Positions 15,361 to 23,391 of a stretch of DNA of 45,118 nucleotides are shown here, piece by piece. Each line of letters begins with the position of its first letter. Position 1 is the first letter of the stretch. The translations under genes and the position numbers were made by a program. The stretch covers positions 1 through 45,118 of the forward strand of contig JAJFUA010000318.1 in assembly GCA_021372635.1 (NCBI GenBank), read 5' to 3'. The stretch comes from Desulfobacteraceae bacterium (GTDB lineage Bacteria > Desulfobacterota > Syntrophobacteria > Syntrophobacterales > Syntrophobacteraceae). Below the pieces are notes generated by a model. It was not told the origin of the DNA, did no database searches, and saw only the letters and a list, made by a program, of their open reading frames with translations.

Positions 15361-16581
15361 ATGTCCCTTCAACGCTCAGCGTTGGTGGCGTCGGGTAAGG
15401 TTTACCGCACGCACGGTATCAGCAAGAGAGTGAGCCAGATCAATATATCGGCCATCAAGGAAATGCCTCTTCTGGCAAGCAAGGTCGAAGGATGCGTTTC
15501 GCTCGGACAGGGGATCCCTTCCTTTCCAACGCCGCCTCACATCCTCGATGCGGTATGCGAGAAAATGAAAAACCGCCAGGACAGCGGGAAATACACCCTC
15601 GGCCCCGGAATGCCGGAACTGAGGGAGGCCATTGCCCGGTATCTCAACGGGAAGTTTTCCATCGGAGCGGATCCGGACCGTGAAATATGCGTCACGGTGG
15701 GTGCCATGGAGGCTCTCTCCGCCGCTGTGCTCACGCTGGTCGACCGGGGCGACGAGGTGATCCTTCCCTCTCCGAACTATGCTTCTCATATCGAGCAGGT
15801 GCTGCTTGCCGAGGGAGTTCCCGTTTTCGTGCCGCTTTCCGAGGACGGTTGGCAACTGGACGTGGAAGGAATCCGCAGGGCCATTACTCCCAGGACGAAA
15901 GCCATCATTATTTGCAGTCCCCACAATCCCACCGGGGCGCTTTTCTCCGAGGCCGATCTCCGCGCGGTGGCGGACCTGGCGATCCAGCACGATCTTGTGG
16001 TGATTTCCGATGAAACCTATGATTTTCTGGTCTATGACGGGCTGAAGCATTTCAGCTTCATGTCCTTGCCCGAATTGAAAGACCGTCTCGTTGCGACGTT
16101 CAGCTTCTCGAAAAAATACGCGATGACAGGCTGGAGGGTCGGCTACGTCTACGCGTCGGAAGGCATTCTCGATCATCTGATGAAGATTCATGATGCCATG
16201 GCGATCTGTGCGCCTACCGTTTCCCAGTATGCGGCGCTGGCCGCCCTGGAAGGACCGCAGGACTGCGTTGCGGAGATCAGAACGGCCCTGAGCCGCCGAT
16301 GCGACCTCATCTGCGAACGCCTGCGCGGCATGGCGGAACATTTCGAGTTCGTCAAGCCTCGCGGCGCGTATTATCTCATGGCTCGCTATCGAAAGGAGGG
16401 AGTGGACTCCATGTCGTTCGCCCTGAGGTTGCTCTATGAGGCGCGCGTCATAACGGTTCCCGGTTCCGCTTTCGGCCCCACCGGCGAAGGGCATGTGCGG
16501 ATGTCTTTCGGGGGTGCCGACGCCGCGATAGAAGAGGCCTGCGACCGGATCGAAAAGTGGCTTGCGGGTGCCCGCTTCTGA
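15361..16581 (+). CDS. PLP-dependent class I/II aminotransferase
   Basis: The 406-residue fold-type I enzyme has SLGQGIPSFPTP, the cofactor-site PHNPTGALFS, VISDETYDFLVYDG, and the Schiff-base lysine K251 in SFSKKYAMTGWRVGY. An arginine near the end (GEGHVRMSFG) should bind the substrate carboxylate. AAGGAGAG precedes the ATG. The first 20 or so residues before ISKRVSQINIS are an extension compared with typical members. As the last gene of the uptake operon it probably interconverts the imported amino acid and its 2-oxo acid; whether it prefers aspartate, aromatic or branched substrates cannot be told. Confidence 0.9.
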   Translation: MSLQRSALVASGKVYRTHGISKRVSQINISAIKEMPLLASKVEGCVSLGQGIPSFPTPPHILDAVCEKMKNRQDSGKYTLGPGMPELREAIARYLNGKFSIGADPDREICVTVGAMEALSAAVLTLVDRGDEVILPSPNYASHIEQVLLAEGVPVFVPLSEDGWQLDVEGIRRAITPRTKAIIICSPHNPTGALFSEADLRAVADLAIQHDLVVISDETYDFLVYDGLKHFSFMSLPELKDRLVATFSFSKKYAMTGWRVGYVYASEGILDHLMKIHDAMAICAPTVSQYAALAALEGPQDCVAEIRTALSRRCDLICERLRGMAEHFEFVKPRGAYYLMARYRKEGVDSMSFALRLLYEARVITVPGSAFGPTGEGHVRMSFGGADAAIEEACDRIEKWLAGARF

Positions 16582-16608
16582 CGAACATGCTGTCTTCTCC
16601 ACCCTTCG

Positions 16609-16668
16609 CCCGCACAGATGCGGGTTCCGATCCTCATTGACGGATGCCGACGGCGCAACCGCCGCGGC
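16609..16668 (+). terminator. Two hairpins at the end of the uptake operon
   Basis: CCCGCA/TGCGGG (16609-16624) and GCCG(A)CGGCG/CGCCGCGGC (16646-16668, one bulged A) lie in the 197-bp gap between the aminotransferase and prmA. Neither is followed by a T tract, so termination would be weak or Rho-assisted. Confidence 0.35.
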
Positions 16669-16778
16669 ACGGGAATCGGGCCCGCATCGGAACAATTCCC
16701 TCCCGGAGCGTCCGGGCGGGGATTCAACCCCGTGTTGCCTTCATTCATCCATTCACTTTCCAGCAGGTCAAGAGAACA

Positions 16779-17645
16779 ATGGACAACAAGTGGATATGTG
16801 TAGAACTGGATACCGGCCGTGAATTCGCGGAGGAGCTTGCCGCCGAGGCCGCGGAAGCTTTCGGTGTAAGTGTCGAACAGATGGAAGAGGGGATTCGCTT
16901 CTATATTAAGGATGATCTCCCTGCGGAAGATCTGGACGGAGCGATCGGCAGATTCCTGGAGGATTTTAAAAAATTCAGGGGTTCGGATGCTTCTTTCCCG
17001 TACCGGTATTATTCTTCTGAGGTGGATGACTGGGTAGAGCGCTGGAAGGTCAACTTCAAGCCCCTCAGGGTAGGAAGGCATTTCATCGTTACCCCGACCT
17101 GGGAGAAGATCGAGCCGGAAGTCGGGGATCGGGTGATATGGATGGACCCGGGCCGCGCTTTCGGCACCGGCCATCATGAAACCACCCGCCTGTGCCTGGA
17201 ATGGCTGGAACGCTGGCCGGAAATCGCGGATGCAGACGCTTCCCGCTCCTTGCTGGATGTGGGAACGGGATCGGGCATACTTGCCATGGCAGCGGCACTT
17301 TTGGGGTGCCGGCGGGTGCTCGGTGTCGACAACGATCCGGAAGCCATAGAAGTCGCGGTGGAAAACCTGGAGTTGAACGGCCTTTCTGCGCGCGTTCAAC
17401 TGATGACCGGGACGGTTTCCGACGTGGACGAAAAGTTCGACGTCGTCATTGCCAATATCCAGGCATTGCCGCTGATCGCCATGGCGGACGACCTGATCGG
17501 CCACCTGAAGCGTCCTGGCCGCCTGGTTTTGAGCGGAATACTCGTCGAGCAGAAGGAAAGCATTCTGGCCGCCTTTGAAGCGAAAGGCCTGAGAGCAGCG
17601 AGTACCATCACCGCGGGAGAATGGTGCCTGATCGAGTTCGTCTGA
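16779..17645 (+). CDS. prmA: Ribosomal protein L11 methyltransferase
   Basis: PrmA trimethylates ribosomal protein L11 using S-adenosylmethionine. The 288-residue product has an N-terminal substrate-recognition part, a linker with VDDWVERWKVNFKPLRVG, and a class I methyltransferase domain. The hallmark DPGRAFGTGHHETT is present, followed by SAM motif I LLDVGTGSGILAMAA and the acidic GVDNDPEAI. The catalytic-loop sequence is VIANIQALPL, where many members have ANILA. I chose the ATG at 16779; the frame is open 45 codons further upstream, but that part is low-complexity Arg/Pro sequence overlapping the hairpins. Confidence 0.9.
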   Translation: MDNKWICVELDTGREFAEELAAEAAEAFGVSVEQMEEGIRFYIKDDLPAEDLDGAIGRFLEDFKKFRGSDASFPYRYYSSEVDDWVERWKVNFKPLRVGRHFIVTPTWEKIEPEVGDRVIWMDPGRAFGTGHHETTRLCLEWLERWPEIADADASRSLLDVGTGSGILAMAAALLGCRRVLGVDNDPEAIEVAVENLELNGLSARVQLMTGTVSDVDEKFDVVIANIQALPLIAMADDLIGHLKRPGRLVLSGILVEQKESILAAFEAKGLRAASTITAGEWCLIEFV

Positions 17646-17661
17646 GTGAGCGGGTGGGCAT

Positions 17662-17696
17662 CATGCCTCTCCGGTTTGGAGAAAGGATGAGGCATG
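17662..17696 (+). promoter_or_regulatory. Hairpin covering the ribosome site and start codon of icd
   Basis: CATGCC (17662-17667) pairs with GGCATG (17691-17696), and TCTCC (17668-17672) with GGAGA (17678-17682), leaving AAGGATGA bulged. The right arm contains the icd ATG, and the inner stem contains part of its Shine-Dalgarno region. This could lower or regulate translation of icd. Confidence 0.4.
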
Positions 17697-18932
17697 CTCT
17701 ATTCGGAAGGAACCGGAACCTGGATCGGCATGAGAGACGATTCGAAGCTCAAGGTGCCCGACGACCCGAATATCGGGTTCATAGAAGGAGACGGCGTCGG
17801 GCCGGACGTCATGGCTGCGACCAGGCTGGTTTTGGATGCTGCGGTGGCCGCTGCATACTCGGGAAGGCGCAGGATTCACTGGTACGAACTCTACGCGGGA
17901 GAAAAGGCGTTCGAGAGAACGGGCGAGCACATGCCCCGGGGAACCTTCGAGATGATCCGAAAGCTCCGGGTTGCATTGAAAGGGCCTCTGAGCACGCCTG
18001 TCGGCGGAGGGTTTCGTAGTCTGAACGTGACGCTCCGGCAGGTGCTCAACCTGTACGCGTGCATCCGGCCGATAAAGTATATCCCCGGAGTGCCCGCTCC
18101 GGTGAAGCATCCCGAGAAGGTGGACATGGTGATCTTCAGGGAAAACACCGAGGATGTTTACTCGGGAATCGAATGGCCGGCGGGTTCGAAAGAGGCGGAA
18201 AAACTGGTCCGCTTTCTAAAGGCGGAGTTCCAGGTCGAACTGCAGGAGAACACGGGGATCGGAGTCAAGCCGATCAGCCGAAACGGGACACAGAGACTGG
18301 TGCGCCGCGCCATCCAGTATGCCCTCGACAGGGGGCTCCCTTCCGTGACGCTCGTACACAAGGGCAACATCATGAAGTACACCGAAGGCGCCTTCAGGCA
18401 GTGGGGGTATGAAGTCGCCGAATTGGAATTCCACGACCGGATCGTGACGGAAGCCGAAGTGGAAACGAAATACGGCGGGCTTCCCCCGGAGGAAAGGGTG
18501 CTGATCAACGACCGTATCGCGGACTCCATGTTTCAGCAGGCATTGCTGCGCCCGGAGGAGTATCACGTGCTGGCGACCCCCAACCTGAACGGCGACTACC
18601 TTTCGGATGCCCTGGCCGCTCAGATCGGCGGCCTGGGAATGGCCCCCGGTGCGGATATCGGGGACGAATGCGCTCTTTTCGAAGCCACTCACGGAACCGC
18701 ACCCAAATACGCGGGACTCGACAAGGTGAATCCCGGTTCGCTGATCCTCTCAGGGGTGATGATGCTGGAGCACCTGGGATGGAAGGAAGCTGCGAGGATG
18801 GTCGAGGATTCCATGGTGCGGGCGATTTCCGAAAAAATCGTGACGTACGACCTGGCGAGGCAGATGGAAGGCGCCGAAGAGGTCAGATGTTCCGGGTTTG
18901 CTCAGGCCATGGTCGACCGCATGAGCGCCTGA
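17694..18932 (+). CDS. icd: NADP-type isocitrate dehydrogenase
   Basis: The 412-residue enzyme oxidatively decarboxylates isocitrate to 2-oxoglutarate. [11 protein letters not shown] opens the fold. The phosphorylatable-serine loop is [13 protein letters not shown], where RSLN carries the substrate serine. The metal-binding aspartates fall in [12 protein letters not shown]. Cofactor residues match the E. coli NADP enzyme: HGTAPKYAG keeps the Lys-Tyr pair, DKVNPGS the valine, and VTYDLARQM the Tyr and Arg that bind the 2'-phosphate. GGAGAAAGG precedes the ATG but may be held in a hairpin. It lies 48 bp after prmA, and cotranscription is possible. Confidence 0.95.
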   Translation: MLYSEGTGTWIGMRDDSKLKVPDDPNIGFIEGDGVGPDVMAATRLVLDAAVAAAYSGRRRIHWYELYAGEKAFERTGEHMPRGTFEMIRKLRVALKGPLSTPVGGGFRSLNVTLRQVLNLYACIRPIKYIPGVPAPVKHPEKVDMVIFRENTEDVYSGIEWPAGSKEAEKLVRFLKAEFQVELQENTGIGVKPISRNGTQRLVRRAIQYALDRGLPSVTLVHKGNIMKYTEGAFRQWGYEVAELEFHDRIVTEAEVETKYGGLPPEERVLINDRIADSMFQQALLRPEEYHVLATPNLNGDYLSDALAAQIGGLGMAPGADIGDECALFEATHGTAPKYAGLDKVNPGSLILSGVMMLEHLGWKEAARMVEDSMVRAISEKIVTYDLARQMEGAEEVRCSGFAQAMVDRMSA

Positions 18933-18965
18933 CGGACATTCAAGCGAACAACCGCAGAGGGTGCG

Positions 18966-19748
18966 ATGCGAATCGACCGGCAGGGCGGAGCCGGAATCCC
19001 GGCAGGGTGGAGCGGCAGGATCAGGCGTTTCGGGGAAGCCGTCCTGGACCTTCTTCTGCCCCGGTCATGCGCCGGATGCCAGGGCGTATGGCTTTCGACC
19101 GCGGAGGGCCTGTGGTGCGAAAACTGCCTTCGCGAACTCCCGTGGATTTCTTCCCCGATCTGCCCCACTTGCGGAACCCCGTACCCGTCCAGCCCAGCTG
19201 CTCCCGATCACCTTTGCGGTGAATGCGCTCTTTCCGGCACGCCGTTCGATACGGCGCGATCGGCGGTCGAACACGAAGGCGTTGTGAGGGACCGCATCCA
19301 TCAGCTCAAGTTCGGAGGGCGGCTGCACTGGGTACCCGCCCTCGTTGCGCTTCTCGATCGAACGTTCCACAGTGAGTGCCCCGGACCGGTCGACATGATC
19401 GTTCCGGTGCCGTTGCATGTCCGCAGGCTTAAGGAGCGGGGCTTCAACCAAAGCGCCCTCCTGGCGGGCAGGCTGGCGCGGCGTCTGGGATTTCCGGCGC
19501 GTTTCGACGTCCTGGAGAGAGTCCGCTGGACGGACCCTCAGACACGGCTGAACAGGGAGGAACGGCGGGAAAATGTGAAAGGCTCCTTCCGTGTGAACGC
19601 CCAAGATACCGTGAAGGGAAAGAGAATCCTCCTCGTCGACGACGTTTTTACCACCGGCACGACGCTCATGGAATGTTCGAGGGCGCTGAAAAATGGCGGT
19701 GCCGGAGAAGTGCATGCCCTGACCGTGACCAGGGCTGTGCGCAGGTAA
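18966..19748 (+). CDS. comF: ComF-family phosphoribosyltransferase-like protein
   Basis: The 260-residue protein has an N-terminal four-cysteine zinc finger (CAGC ... CENC), a second pair CPTC ... CGEC, and a C-terminal type I phosphoribosyltransferase domain. The PRPP loop ILLVDDVFTTGTTL lies near residue 220. VPVPLHVRRLKERGFNQS and LNREERRENVKGSF are hallmark ComF stretches. In naturally competent bacteria ComF is a cytoplasmic factor for DNA uptake; elsewhere its role is unclear. No other competence genes are in the window. The ATG is 33 bp after icd. The residues before WSGRIRRFGE are a variable lead, so a later start is possible. Confidence 0.9.
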   Translation: MRIDRQGGAGIPAGWSGRIRRFGEAVLDLLLPRSCAGCQGVWLSTAEGLWCENCLRELPWISSPICPTCGTPYPSSPAAPDHLCGECALSGTPFDTARSAVEHEGVVRDRIHQLKFGGRLHWVPALVALLDRTFHSECPGPVDMIVPVPLHVRRLKERGFNQSALLAGRLARRLGFPARFDVLERVRWTDPQTRLNREERRENVKGSFRVNAQDTVKGKRILLVDDVFTTGTTLMECSRALKNGGAGEVHALTVTRAVRR

Positions 19749-19770
19749 GGGAGGAGAGCAGCCTCCTCCC
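19749..19770. terminator. Hairpin between the converging comF and cysQ genes
   Basis: GGGAGGAG and CTCCTCCC form a perfect 8-bp stem with a six-base loop, one base after the comF stop and 17 bp from the cysQ stop. It has no T tract on either strand but is well placed as a shared transcript end. Confidence 0.5.
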
Positions 19771-19787
19771 CGGCCGGCGGATGATGG

Positions 19788-20588
19788 CTACCAGGACGCC
19801 GCCCTGTCCATAATGCCCATGCTCTTCAGCCAGTCGACGCTCGACGCGACGAGGAAGGGGCCGTTGATCAGGCTCGGCTTGTTGTATGCAAAGGGGCCTC
19901 CCTGCAAGTTGACCATTACGCCCCCCGCCGCTGTCACAATTGCCTGCCCGGCGGCCGTATCCCATTCCGACGTGGGGCCGAGTCGGGGATAGAACTGCGC
20001 ATCTCCCGAGGCGATGGAGCAGAATTTCAGAGAGCTTCCGCGGGGCACGGGTTCGTATCCGGGCAGCACATGGAGGAATGCTTCGAGGTTTGGCGAAGGA
20101 TGGGACCGGCTGAGCACCACACGGAGCGGTTCGCCGGGGCCGGGATTGCAGATGTGCAACTGCCTGCGGCCATCCGGCGTGATTTGCCAGCATCCCCGGG
20201 TGATGTCGCCGAAATAGAGCAGGTTCGCCACGGGCAGATAGATGAGCCCCAGGACGGGCATGTTCTGTTCGATCAAAGCGATGTTGACGGTAAATTCACC
20301 GTTTCGCTTGATGAATTCTTTTGTGCCGTCCAGCGGATCGATCAGCCAGAATCGTGCCCAGCGCTTTCGGGAGTCGTAAGGGATTTCCTTTCCTTCTTCC
20401 GACAGGACGGGGATATCCGGAAAACGGGACTGCAGGCCGTCCACAATGATACGGTGCGACTTTTTGTCGGCAAGCGTGAGAGGGGTGTGATCCTCCTTGC
20501 TTTCCACGTCGAATTCGGTGGCATACACTTCGAGGATGGCTTCACCCGCAGCACGTGACAGATCTTCCAGGTACTGATTATCGATCAC
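19788..20588 (-). CDS. cysQ: 3'(2'),5'-bisphosphate nucleotidase CysQ
   Basis: This inositol-monophosphatase-superfamily enzyme hydrolyses the 3'-phosphate of PAP, a by-product of sulfur and lipid transfer reactions. The 266-residue protein keeps the metal sites: ADKKSH after THR/LEU-rich TPLTLAD, the glutamate of LSEEGKE, IDPLDGTKEF, and the C-terminal EWDTAAGQA. I chose the GTG at 20588, which has GGAG eight bases upstream and gives an N-terminus aligned with E. coli CysQ. A GTG at 20612 would add eight residues but has no ribosome site. It lies 75 bp after the unknown gene and may share its transcript. Confidence 0.9.
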   Translation of the reverse strand: MIDNQYLEDLSRAAGEAILEVYATEFDVESKEDHTPLTLADKKSHRIIVDGLQSRFPDIPVLSEEGKEIPYDSRKRWARFWLIDPLDGTKEFIKRNGEFTVNIALIEQNMPVLGLIYLPVANLLYFGDITRGCWQITPDGRRQLHICNPGPGEPLRVVLSRSHPSPNLEAFLHVLPGYEPVPRGSSLKFCSIASGDAQFYPRLGPTSEWDTAAGQAIVTAAGGVMVNLQGGPFAYNKPSLINGPFLVASSVDWLKSMGIMDRAASW

Positions 20589-20663
20589 CTTGGTCTCCAG
20601 GGCGGAATTCACCCGGGGAAACGAAATACCGGGTGAACGGAAAGAGGTGGAAAAAAGCGGACA

Positions 20664-21767
20664 TCAGTGATTTTCCTTGCCAAAAATCCCGAGTGGCTCG
20701 ATGAGTTCGGCGATGATCAACCGTGTGGTACGGTCGTGTTCGCGACCGCGGCCGGCTTCGTGGAGTTCGACGAGGGCGTGCGCATTTCGGCAGGCCCTGG
20801 CGAAGCCGAAGTCCCTGGCCGCCGAGAGTCCCGACCAGTCCCCGTTGTCCCTGAAACGGTTGAAGGCGTCTATCGCCTCGGGGAAAAGCACCCGGGTAAA
20901 CGGGCGCATCCATGCCATATAGAACCCGAGAGTCGATCGGATGCGATTCCGGATGATGTGGCTGAACAAGCCCTCGTCATGCGTGTCGGCGATAAGATCC
21001 TTGATCACCCGGGCATATATCTCCACGGGAGTGTTGGAATAGCTCGATACGATTTCGGGCCATGTATCCCCTGTGAAAGCGGTACTGCGCGCCTCGCCTA
21101 TTTCGTGGTGAATCCATACGTCGAGTTCGCTGCGGGAGATTTCGCGGAGTCTTGCATCGAATTGCCGCGGGGCGCGCCTTAAAGGTTCGGCCTCCAGGCC
21201 GTATTGTGACAGGGCGAAAACGAGGGCATTCCTCGCCGACGGGCGCATCTCCATAATCTGGTCCCAGAGGAAAAAGAGCATGGGGGAACGCCTGGCGAAG
21301 ACCTGACCGCCCTGCCTCATGGCGGGCGCCGCAAAAATGTCTCTCGCCAGTTCGTGTTCGACGATATCGACCGTCAATTCCTGGACTTTCAGGGTATCGG
21401 CCAGTAAAGCCAGGAAAAAGGTCGGTTTCATGCCGACACCGTAGCCCGCGCCATACCTCAGTCCCGACGGCCGAAGCAGGCCATTGACGGCGTCGGAATC
21501 GAACGGGTCGAACTGTCGGCCGCCGAGATCCAGAGGTTGAAACTCCAGGCTGGCGAGGGTTTCCCACAATGCCTCCTTCGATTCGACCCACTCGAGGAGA
21601 ACTTCCGGCGGCGGTTCCTGCCAGGGGGGAATGGAATTTTCCCATTTGTAAAGATCCCGAAGGCGCAGCAGAAGACCGCAAAGGGAGTAGACGCCAGCGT
21701 GCCGGGCGTCGGAAATGTTGCAGTTCATCTGAACCTGGGTTTTCAGGCTGGAAATATCGATGTTCAA
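20664..21767 (-). CDS. Conserved-looking protein of unknown function (367 residues)
   Basis: I do not recognise a named family. The product is soluble, acidic-to-neutral and mostly helical, with no signal peptide or membrane span. Distinct stretches are AGYGVGMKPTFFLALLAD (about residue 105), VEHELARDIFAAPAMRQGG (about 140) and ELDVWIHHEIGEARSTAF (about 230), which has His and Glu residues spaced like a metal site (HHEIGEA). RNRIRSTLGFYMAWMRPF follows near 295. The HHE...E pattern might mark a metalloenzyme or ferritin-like helix pair, but this is speculation. I chose the TTG at 21767 because GGAG lies six bases upstream and the likely promoter fits it; a TTG at 21824 would start upstream of the inferred transcript. 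It precedes cysQ. Confidence 0.75.
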   Translation of the reverse strand: MNIDISSLKTQVQMNCNISDARHAGVYSLCGLLLRLRDLYKWENSIPPWQEPPPEVLLEWVESKEALWETLASLEFQPLDLGGRQFDPFDSDAVNGLLRPSGLRYGAGYGVGMKPTFFLALLADTLKVQELTVDIVEHELARDIFAAPAMRQGGQVFARRSPMLFFLWDQIMEMRPSARNALVFALSQYGLEAEPLRRAPRQFDARLREISRSELDVWIHHEIGEARSTAFTGDTWPEIVSSYSNTPVEIYARVIKDLIADTHDEGLFSHIIRNRIRSTLGFYMAWMRPFTRVLFPEAIDAFNRFRDNGDWSGLSAARDFGFARACRNAHALVELHEAGRGREHDRTTRLIIAELIEPLGIFGKENH

Positions 21768-21812
21768 TGCCTGCTCCGGGGATTGAGACGGTAAATTCCA
21801 CAAGTATACATA

Positions 21813-21840
21813 ACTGTATGCCAAGGGAAGGTAAAGTCAA
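21813..21840 (-). promoter_or_regulatory. Promoter candidate of the unknown gene and cysQ
   Basis: On the minus strand TTGACT (21840-21835), a 16-bp spacer and TACAGT (21818-21813) would begin transcription near 21806, about 40 nt before the TTG start at 21767. Confidence 0.4.
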
Positions 21841-21973
21841 GGCAGTATCCGGAAAGGGAAGCCAGATGCGGACTTGGAAACCGACGGCCGGTCCGGCTGA
21901 AGAAGACCGGCGATTCCCTCGATGATGCAGGCGAACGCGGCGTCTACAAAACAGCGGATGCCGAAGAGCGTGA

Positions 21974-22003
21974 TTGACTCGGCGAACACAATATGGTTAT
22001 AGT
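21974..22003 (+). promoter_or_regulatory. Promoter of the PPIase gene
   Basis: TTGACT, an 18-bp spacer and TATAGT match sigma-70 consensus well. Transcription would start near 22010 with a leader of about 120 nt that contains a T-rich stretch but no convincing terminator. Confidence 0.6.
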
Positions 22004-22131
22004 CCGGCCAAGCGGCTTTCGGTGTAGGTGTTTTTTATTGGTATAAACCGTTGCTGGTGGAAGAAGGATACCCATGAGGGACGTAGGTGCGCCTTTGTGG
22101 GTTGTTTTTTTCGCTGAAAAGGAGCTTTCGC

Positions 22132-23190
22132 GTGAGGACTAAAGGTTTGTGTGGATGTATGGCAGTAATGTGTTTCTGCTTGTTCGCGATGATGCACGTT
22201 CTGCCTGCGAACGCTGCGGAAAAGGCTGCCAAAGAGAAAAAAGCGGCGAAGGATGCAGCCGGAGACAAAACGGCCGGTGCGGGCGAAAAGAAGTCTGCGG
22301 ACGGCAAGGTAGCCCTGGTCAACGGTACTACGATAAAGAAGTCCGCACTGGACGCCGAGGTTCACCGGTACGAAAAGAGCATGGTCATGTCCGGTCAGAA
22401 GGTGGACCCTGCCAAGAATTCGGAAGTAAAGAAGAAAATCCTGGATGAGTTGATCGATCGCGAGGTTTTGAGCCAGGAAGCCCATCGGTTGGGGATTAAG
22501 ATCGAAGATGCCGATGTGAACAATCAAATCGATGCGCTGAAGAAAAAGTTCCCCAGCGAGCAGGAGTTCAAAGGCGCACTCGGCAGGATGAACATCACGG
22601 AAGTCGATCTCAAGTCGCAATACCGGGAGGCGATGGCTGTCCGGAAGATGATCGACCAGGAAGTGGGGAGCAAAATCAGCATAAACCCCGAACAGACGAA
22701 GAAATTTTACGATGAAAACCCCGACTATTTTAAGGTTCCCGAAATGGTGAGAGCCAGCCACATACTGGTGAAGGTGGATGCCAAGGCGGAAGAGGCGGAC
22801 AAGACGAAGGCGCGTGAAAAGATCGCCGAGCTTCAGAAAAGGGTTCAGAAAGGCGAAGATTTTGCGGCCATCGCGAAGGAGGCATCCGACTGTCCGAGCA
22901 AAGAAAAAGGCGGCGATCTGGATTTCTTCCAGAAGGGGCAGATGGTCGGTCCCTTCGAAGACGCTGCATTTGCCCTTAAAGTCGGGGCAGTGAGCGACAT
23001 AGTCGAGACGCAGTTCGGCTACCACCTCATCAAGGTCACCGAAAAGAAGGAACCGGGGATGATGGCCTACGACGAGATCAAAGAAAAGATTGCCGCCCAT
23101 CTGAAACAGGAGCAGCTTGGCCAGGAAATCGGAAAATACGTGGAGCAGCTGCGATCGAAGGCGAAAATCGAGATATTCGGTGTATCGTAG
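22132..23190 (+). CDS. Periplasmic parvulin-type peptidyl-prolyl isomerase (SurA/PrsA/PpiD-like)
   Basis: This 352-residue chaperone probably assists folding of outer-membrane or secreted proteins. A signal peptide (about 1-29, ending ANA) is followed by a Lys/Ala-rich linker of about 30 residues. Then comes a SurA-like N-terminal chaperone helix bundle (about 60-190, including KILDELIDREVLSQEA) and one rotamase domain (about 200-310). The latter has MVRASHILVKVD, GGDLDFFQKGQMVGPFEDA and FGYHLIKVTEK. One parvulin domain, not two as in E. coli SurA. I chose the GTG at 22132 because AAGGAG lies six bases upstream; the frame is open from 22087, but that would place basic residues before the signal. 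Confidence 0.9.
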   Translation: MRTKGLCGCMAVMCFCLFAMMHVLPANAAEKAAKEKKAAKDAAGDKTAGAGEKKSADGKVALVNGTTIKKSALDAEVHRYEKSMVMSGQKVDPAKNSEVKKKILDELIDREVLSQEAHRLGIKIEDADVNNQIDALKKKFPSEQEFKGALGRMNITEVDLKSQYREAMAVRKMIDQEVGSKISINPEQTKKFYDENPDYFKVPEMVRASHILVKVDAKAEEADKTKAREKIAELQKRVQKGEDFAAIAKEASDCPSKEKGGDLDFFQKGQMVGPFEDAAFALKVGAVSDIVETQFGYHLIKVTEKKEPGMMAYDEIKEKIAAHLKQEQLGQEIGKYVEQLRSKAKIEIFGVS

Positions 23191-23292
23191 ATAAAACATC
23201 CGCAAATTTTTGCCTGAAATTGTCGATCGCGGGGAATCGTTGATTTCTTTCCATGACACGGGCCCCCGGATTTGATAATGTGCCGTTTATGC

Positions 23293-23314
23293 AGGGGCGG
23301 GAAATCCCGCCCCT
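23293..23314. repeat. Perfect GC-rich inverted repeat
   Basis: AGGGGCGGGA and TCCCGCCCCT flank a two-base centre, giving a very stable stem about 100 bp after the PPIase gene and 80 bp before the DUF4301 gene. No T tract follows on either strand. It may end the upstream transcript, bind a protein or be a dispersed palindrome. Confidence 0.6.
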
Positions 23315-23391
23315 GACTGGGAGCGCGTGCCTTCGTGCGGCCCATTCCCGGGATGCGGAACCGGTGGTTAACAGCCGAATGGTGTTGTCGT

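Noticed and set aside
21997-23259. 420-codon minus-strand frame opposite the PPIase gene
   Set aside because: It is hydrophobic and long only because the Lys/Glu-rich PPIase codons read that way on the other strand; no ribosome site.
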